DNA of 64,000 nucleotides from Coix lacryma-jobi var. lacryma-jobi (lineage: Eukaryota; Streptophyta; Magnoliopsida; Poales; Poaceae), in the NCBI GenBank assembly GCA_009763385.1, contig CM019822.1, positions 22,500,842-22,564,841 of the forward strand, read 5' to 3'. Numbering within the stretch: position 1 is the stretch's first letter; every line of letters begins with the position of its first letter. Below the pieces are notes generated by a model, which was not told where the DNA came from, did no database searches, and was given only the letters and a program-made list of their open reading frames with translations. Positions 61,255 to 64,000 of the stretch are shown in pieces. Position numbers and translations under genes: made by a program.

Positions 61255-61600
61255 ACACTCCGTCTCGCGTCTCGCCCGAGCCCTCCCGGCGAGGCCTCGG
61301 GCGAACGCCTATCTCCGTCTCGCCCGAGCCCTCCCAGCGAGGCCTCGGGCGAACGCTCTATCTCCGTCTCGCCCGAGCCTCCCAGCGAGGCCTCGGGCGA
61401 ACGCCTATCTCCGTCTCGCCCGAGCCCTCCCAGCGAGGCCTCGGGCGAAAGCTCCGTCTCGTCTCGCCCGAGCCCTACCAGCAAGGCCTCGGGCGAACGC
61501 TCTATCTCCTTCTCGCCCGAGCCCCCAGCAAGGCCTCGGGCGAACGCTCTATCTCCGTCCGCTCGAGCCCTCCAAACCTCGGGCAAGGCGCCTCCACACT
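61255..61600 (+). repeat. Tandem array, about 47-bp unit, six to seven copies
   Basis: Units contain gtctcgcccgagccctccc and gcgaggcctcgggcgaacgc, the latter with a palindromic centre (gaggcctcg). The last unit is degenerate. Confidence 0.9.
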
Positions 61601-61799
61601 CGAGCCTTAACGCACGAACCTCGAGCTGTACAGTCAGCTGTACAGCCCATACCACGCATTTAACGCCTTCACCTACTCCGGTCACGTCCACTAGTGCACG
61701 GCATGTACACAGCGACCCGGTGTAAAGGTAAGTCACGTTTCACCACAAGCATGGGCAAAAGGGCACCAGTGCAGCACTGCTCGGCCACGTCGGGCACTG

Positions 61800-61964
61800 T
61801 ACCCCTCGAGGCCGGCTACGCGCCCCTCGAGCCCTGCGCTGTACCTCGAGGCCGGCTACGCGCCCCTCGAGCCCTGCGCTGTAACCCTCGAGGCCGGCTC
61901 CGCGCCCCTCGGGCCCCCGTGGCACCACCTCGAAGCCGGCTCCGCGCCCTTCGAGCCCTATCTA
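61800..61964 (+). repeat. Tandem array, about 41-bp unit, four copies
   Basis: Units contain cctcgaggccggctacgcgc and ccctcgagccctgcgctgt, with increasing divergence toward the right. Confidence 0.88.
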
Positions 61965-62520
61965 CTTTCGTGCTATTTAAGGACAGGTATCCCAAGACCC
62001 GGAGGGACCTCACCGCGTACTGTACGTTCCGAGATGGGTGCTGTACGGCTCCCGCCTTGTCGCGTCCCCACGTCCGCGCCCGGGATGGAAGCCACGACTC
62101 AAGGACGCCTCAACAGCGACGATCACGTCGGCTCCAGTGGCCCCGACAAGACAGAGTCCCTACCCTTCTCCGTATGGGACACCATGCGCCCGGACACCTG
62201 TAATCCTTTTTGTAACCCTGGCCACCCCTTGCTCTATAAAAGGGGACGCTAGGGCCCTCATTCAGACGGACGGACAGGCAACACACGAGTCCACGCACAA
62301 ACACAAGCCTGGACTCCGGTCCACGCTCACCGAGCTTGTATTTTCCCCTGTACAAGCACTTAGGTGCAAGTAATACAAGAACATCCCCCCCGCTGGACGT
62401 AGGGCCTTCTTTGCCCGAACCAGGATAAATCCTTGTGTCCCCTTGTATCACCATCCAGGAAGAGAAGCACGCGATCATATTACTCGTTGGTGTGATACCC
62501 CCGGGTACGAAACACCGACA

Positions 62521-62545
62521 GTTGGCGCGCCAGGTAGGGGGCTTC
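62521..62545 (+). promoter_or_regulatory. Primer site region of the second gypsy element
   Basis: Directly after the LTR the sequence reads gttggcgcgccaggtagggg, a form common to grass gypsy elements. The priming tRNA was not identified. Confidence 0.6.
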
Positions 62546-64000
62546 GCGTGTCCGAGCCGTTTTCTCGTTGATTCTTGGATGGCTTCATCCCCTCTTCCGC
62601 TCTCGGCTGGTGCCATCGTCTGGTTCGGGAGCCTCGAGTTCCTGGCCACAGGCAACGGCAACGAGCTGACTCTGCTCTCCACGGAGGGCCTGAGCGGAGA
62701 GCGCATCACGCCACCCCCGCGCGGGGGGCGCGACGCGTCACCCGCACCACCACGCGTCGCCACATCGCGAGCGGCGTCGTCGTCACGTCATCGCCGGGCG
62801 CAGGCGGTACCCGCGGCAAACTCCTGCGGCCCCGTAGCCGGTGCAGTGTCCCCAAGGGGAAACCAGCCCGGCGTGCGGCCGGAAACCTCCAGGGCGCACC
62901 CACGCCCGCCGAGCGACTTCGCATTCATCATACGTACGGACCAGGAATCAGGCTAGAGGCCTCCGGGCCGCGCCACCGACGCCATTCAGCCTCCTCCCGC
63001 GCGGGTCGCGCCGCGCTTGGCGCCAGCGGCTCCCGGTCGGCCTCGACCGCCCAGCGGCTGTGCACGCCCGCCGCCGCGACGGGCGCCCTCAGGATCAGGC
63101 GATGGCAGACCGGGAGCAGCGTCCGGGCACGCTGCTGCAGGCCATGGCCAGCCTGGAGATCGTCCACCCCCGCGCGCGTCAACCGCGACTCTTTGCCAGC
63201 CTTCGAGCCACCTCGGCGATCCACGTCGGAGAATGGCACCGCGAGCTGCGATCCCAGCATTTGCCAAGACGGCACGCCGTCGACGGCTCCGGCTCCGACG
63301 AATACGACTACCACGACCTCGACTTCTGGGATCCCACCAGGGAGTGCTTTCAACTCGAGGGGGTCGCGTGCGATACCGAGGACGAGGGCGATGACGGCAG
63401 ACCAGCGCTCGATCTAGAAGGCCCCAGCGACGTGGCCGCGGCAGGCGGGTCACGCGTTCAAAGGAGGGACGAACCTCCGGCACCGGCTATGTCACCTCAA
63501 CACGACGACGGCCGGGCGGCACACTCGAACTCGCGCAGGTGCAAGAGGCAATCACCAAAGCCGAGGAAGAACGGCGACACCTGCTGCAGCTCCGGCAAAC
63601 CCTGATGCAGGAACCACCCAGCCTCGAGGAGCCGGAGCTCGAGGCCGGGCTCGAGAGGTCCACCGACGGATCCTCGAGGACGGGGCACCAGCGCGCCCCG
63701 AGGTATGTTTCCCACGGGCCGGCCAGAACGTGGTGGCGGCGGCGATGATGCTCCGGGACTGCCCGCCGTCTCCAACCCGACGCCAGGCGCATGCTCGGAG
63801 AAATGAAAAAACTCCTTGAGACAGCCGCGGTACAGCAGGCCGAGAGCTCGGCGTCGCGCCGACGCGAAGCAGCCTCAGGGAAACAGCAGACACGCCCCGC
63901 GAAGCTCGCGAGGCATCCGTCCACCAGCCGGACGCCTCTCGAGCCAGGCCAGTCCGCGAACGGATCGTCGACAACCGGCCACCTCGAGACCCCAACGACG
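62546..64000 (+). pseudogene. Leader and start of gag of the second gypsy element, cut by the window edge
   Basis: The leader is GC-rich. A gag-like frame starts MADREQRPGTLLQAM at 63102 and continues to 63605 with an acidic patch (DEYDYHDLDFWDP). After a frame change near 63530 a coiled-coil-like QEAITKAEEERRHLLQLRQT continues. Acidic and coiled-coil gag starts like this are usual in Tat-lineage grass elements. The element continues beyond 64000. Confidence 0.65.

Larger units (their letters stand above)
61207..62520 (+). repeat. 5' LTR of a second gypsy element
   Basis: It starts tgtcggtggtacg and ends cgaaacaccgaca (TG...CA with inverted ends). A TATA box (ctctataaaagggg) lies at 62232-62245. 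GC-rich tandem arrays occupy 61255-61600 and 61800-61964. The other LTR is outside the window. Confidence 0.85.

Noticed and set aside
61255..61600. Regular array resembling a CRISPR
   Set aside because: Units are contiguous tandem repeats without unique spacers, inside a plant LTR.

Overview
The window is nuclear DNA from a grass, most likely a panicoid or Andropogoneae species (sorghum, sugarcane or Miscanthus type). The signs are spliced plant genes with grass-like protein sequences, dense Stowaway and Tourist MITEs, and long grass Ty3/gypsy LTRs. Species was not determined. There is no prokaryotic, organellar or CRISPR content.

Two ordinary host genes are recognisable, both on the minus strand. 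The first (18549 down to 7676) is an eight-exon MBOAT lysophospholipid acyltransferase (LPCAT) gene; its exon order and splice sites are complete. The second (47269 down to 44958) is a three-exon F-box/PHLOEM PROTEIN 2 gene of the PP2-A13 type. Both carry several small indels that break the reading frame, often in homopolymers, while splice sites and flanking codons are preserved. The same kind of indel separates two LTRs of one young retrotransposon. This looks more like uncorrected long-read assembly error than gene death.

Most of the rest is transposable elements. The main one is a 13.1-kb Mutator-like element (24838-37919) bounded by the 8-bp target duplication ttaccata and about 300-bp terminal inverted repeats. 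It carries a mudrA-like transposase, a plant mobile domain (PMD/MAIN-like) gene, a GRF-type zinc-finger gene with a polyproline tail, and a convergent minus-strand gene with a related Cys motif. A 3.2-kb solo LTR (26213-29441, duplication gcaac) splits its transposase gene.

To the right, an 8.36-kb Ty3/gypsy element (52114-60469, duplication gtgac) encodes gag and two retropepsin-like modules but no visible polymerase. It sits inside an older Harbinger-like element (51692-60919). The right edge holds the 5' LTR, primer site and start of gag of another gypsy element. The remainder is MITEs (Stowaway, Tourist/Harbinger, hAT, and a 1-kb foldback with a 9-bp duplication), a LINE inside LPCAT intron 6, LINE tails, short tandem duplications, and unassigned intergenic DNA.

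Positions of exons and element ends were read by eye. No alignment or database search was run.
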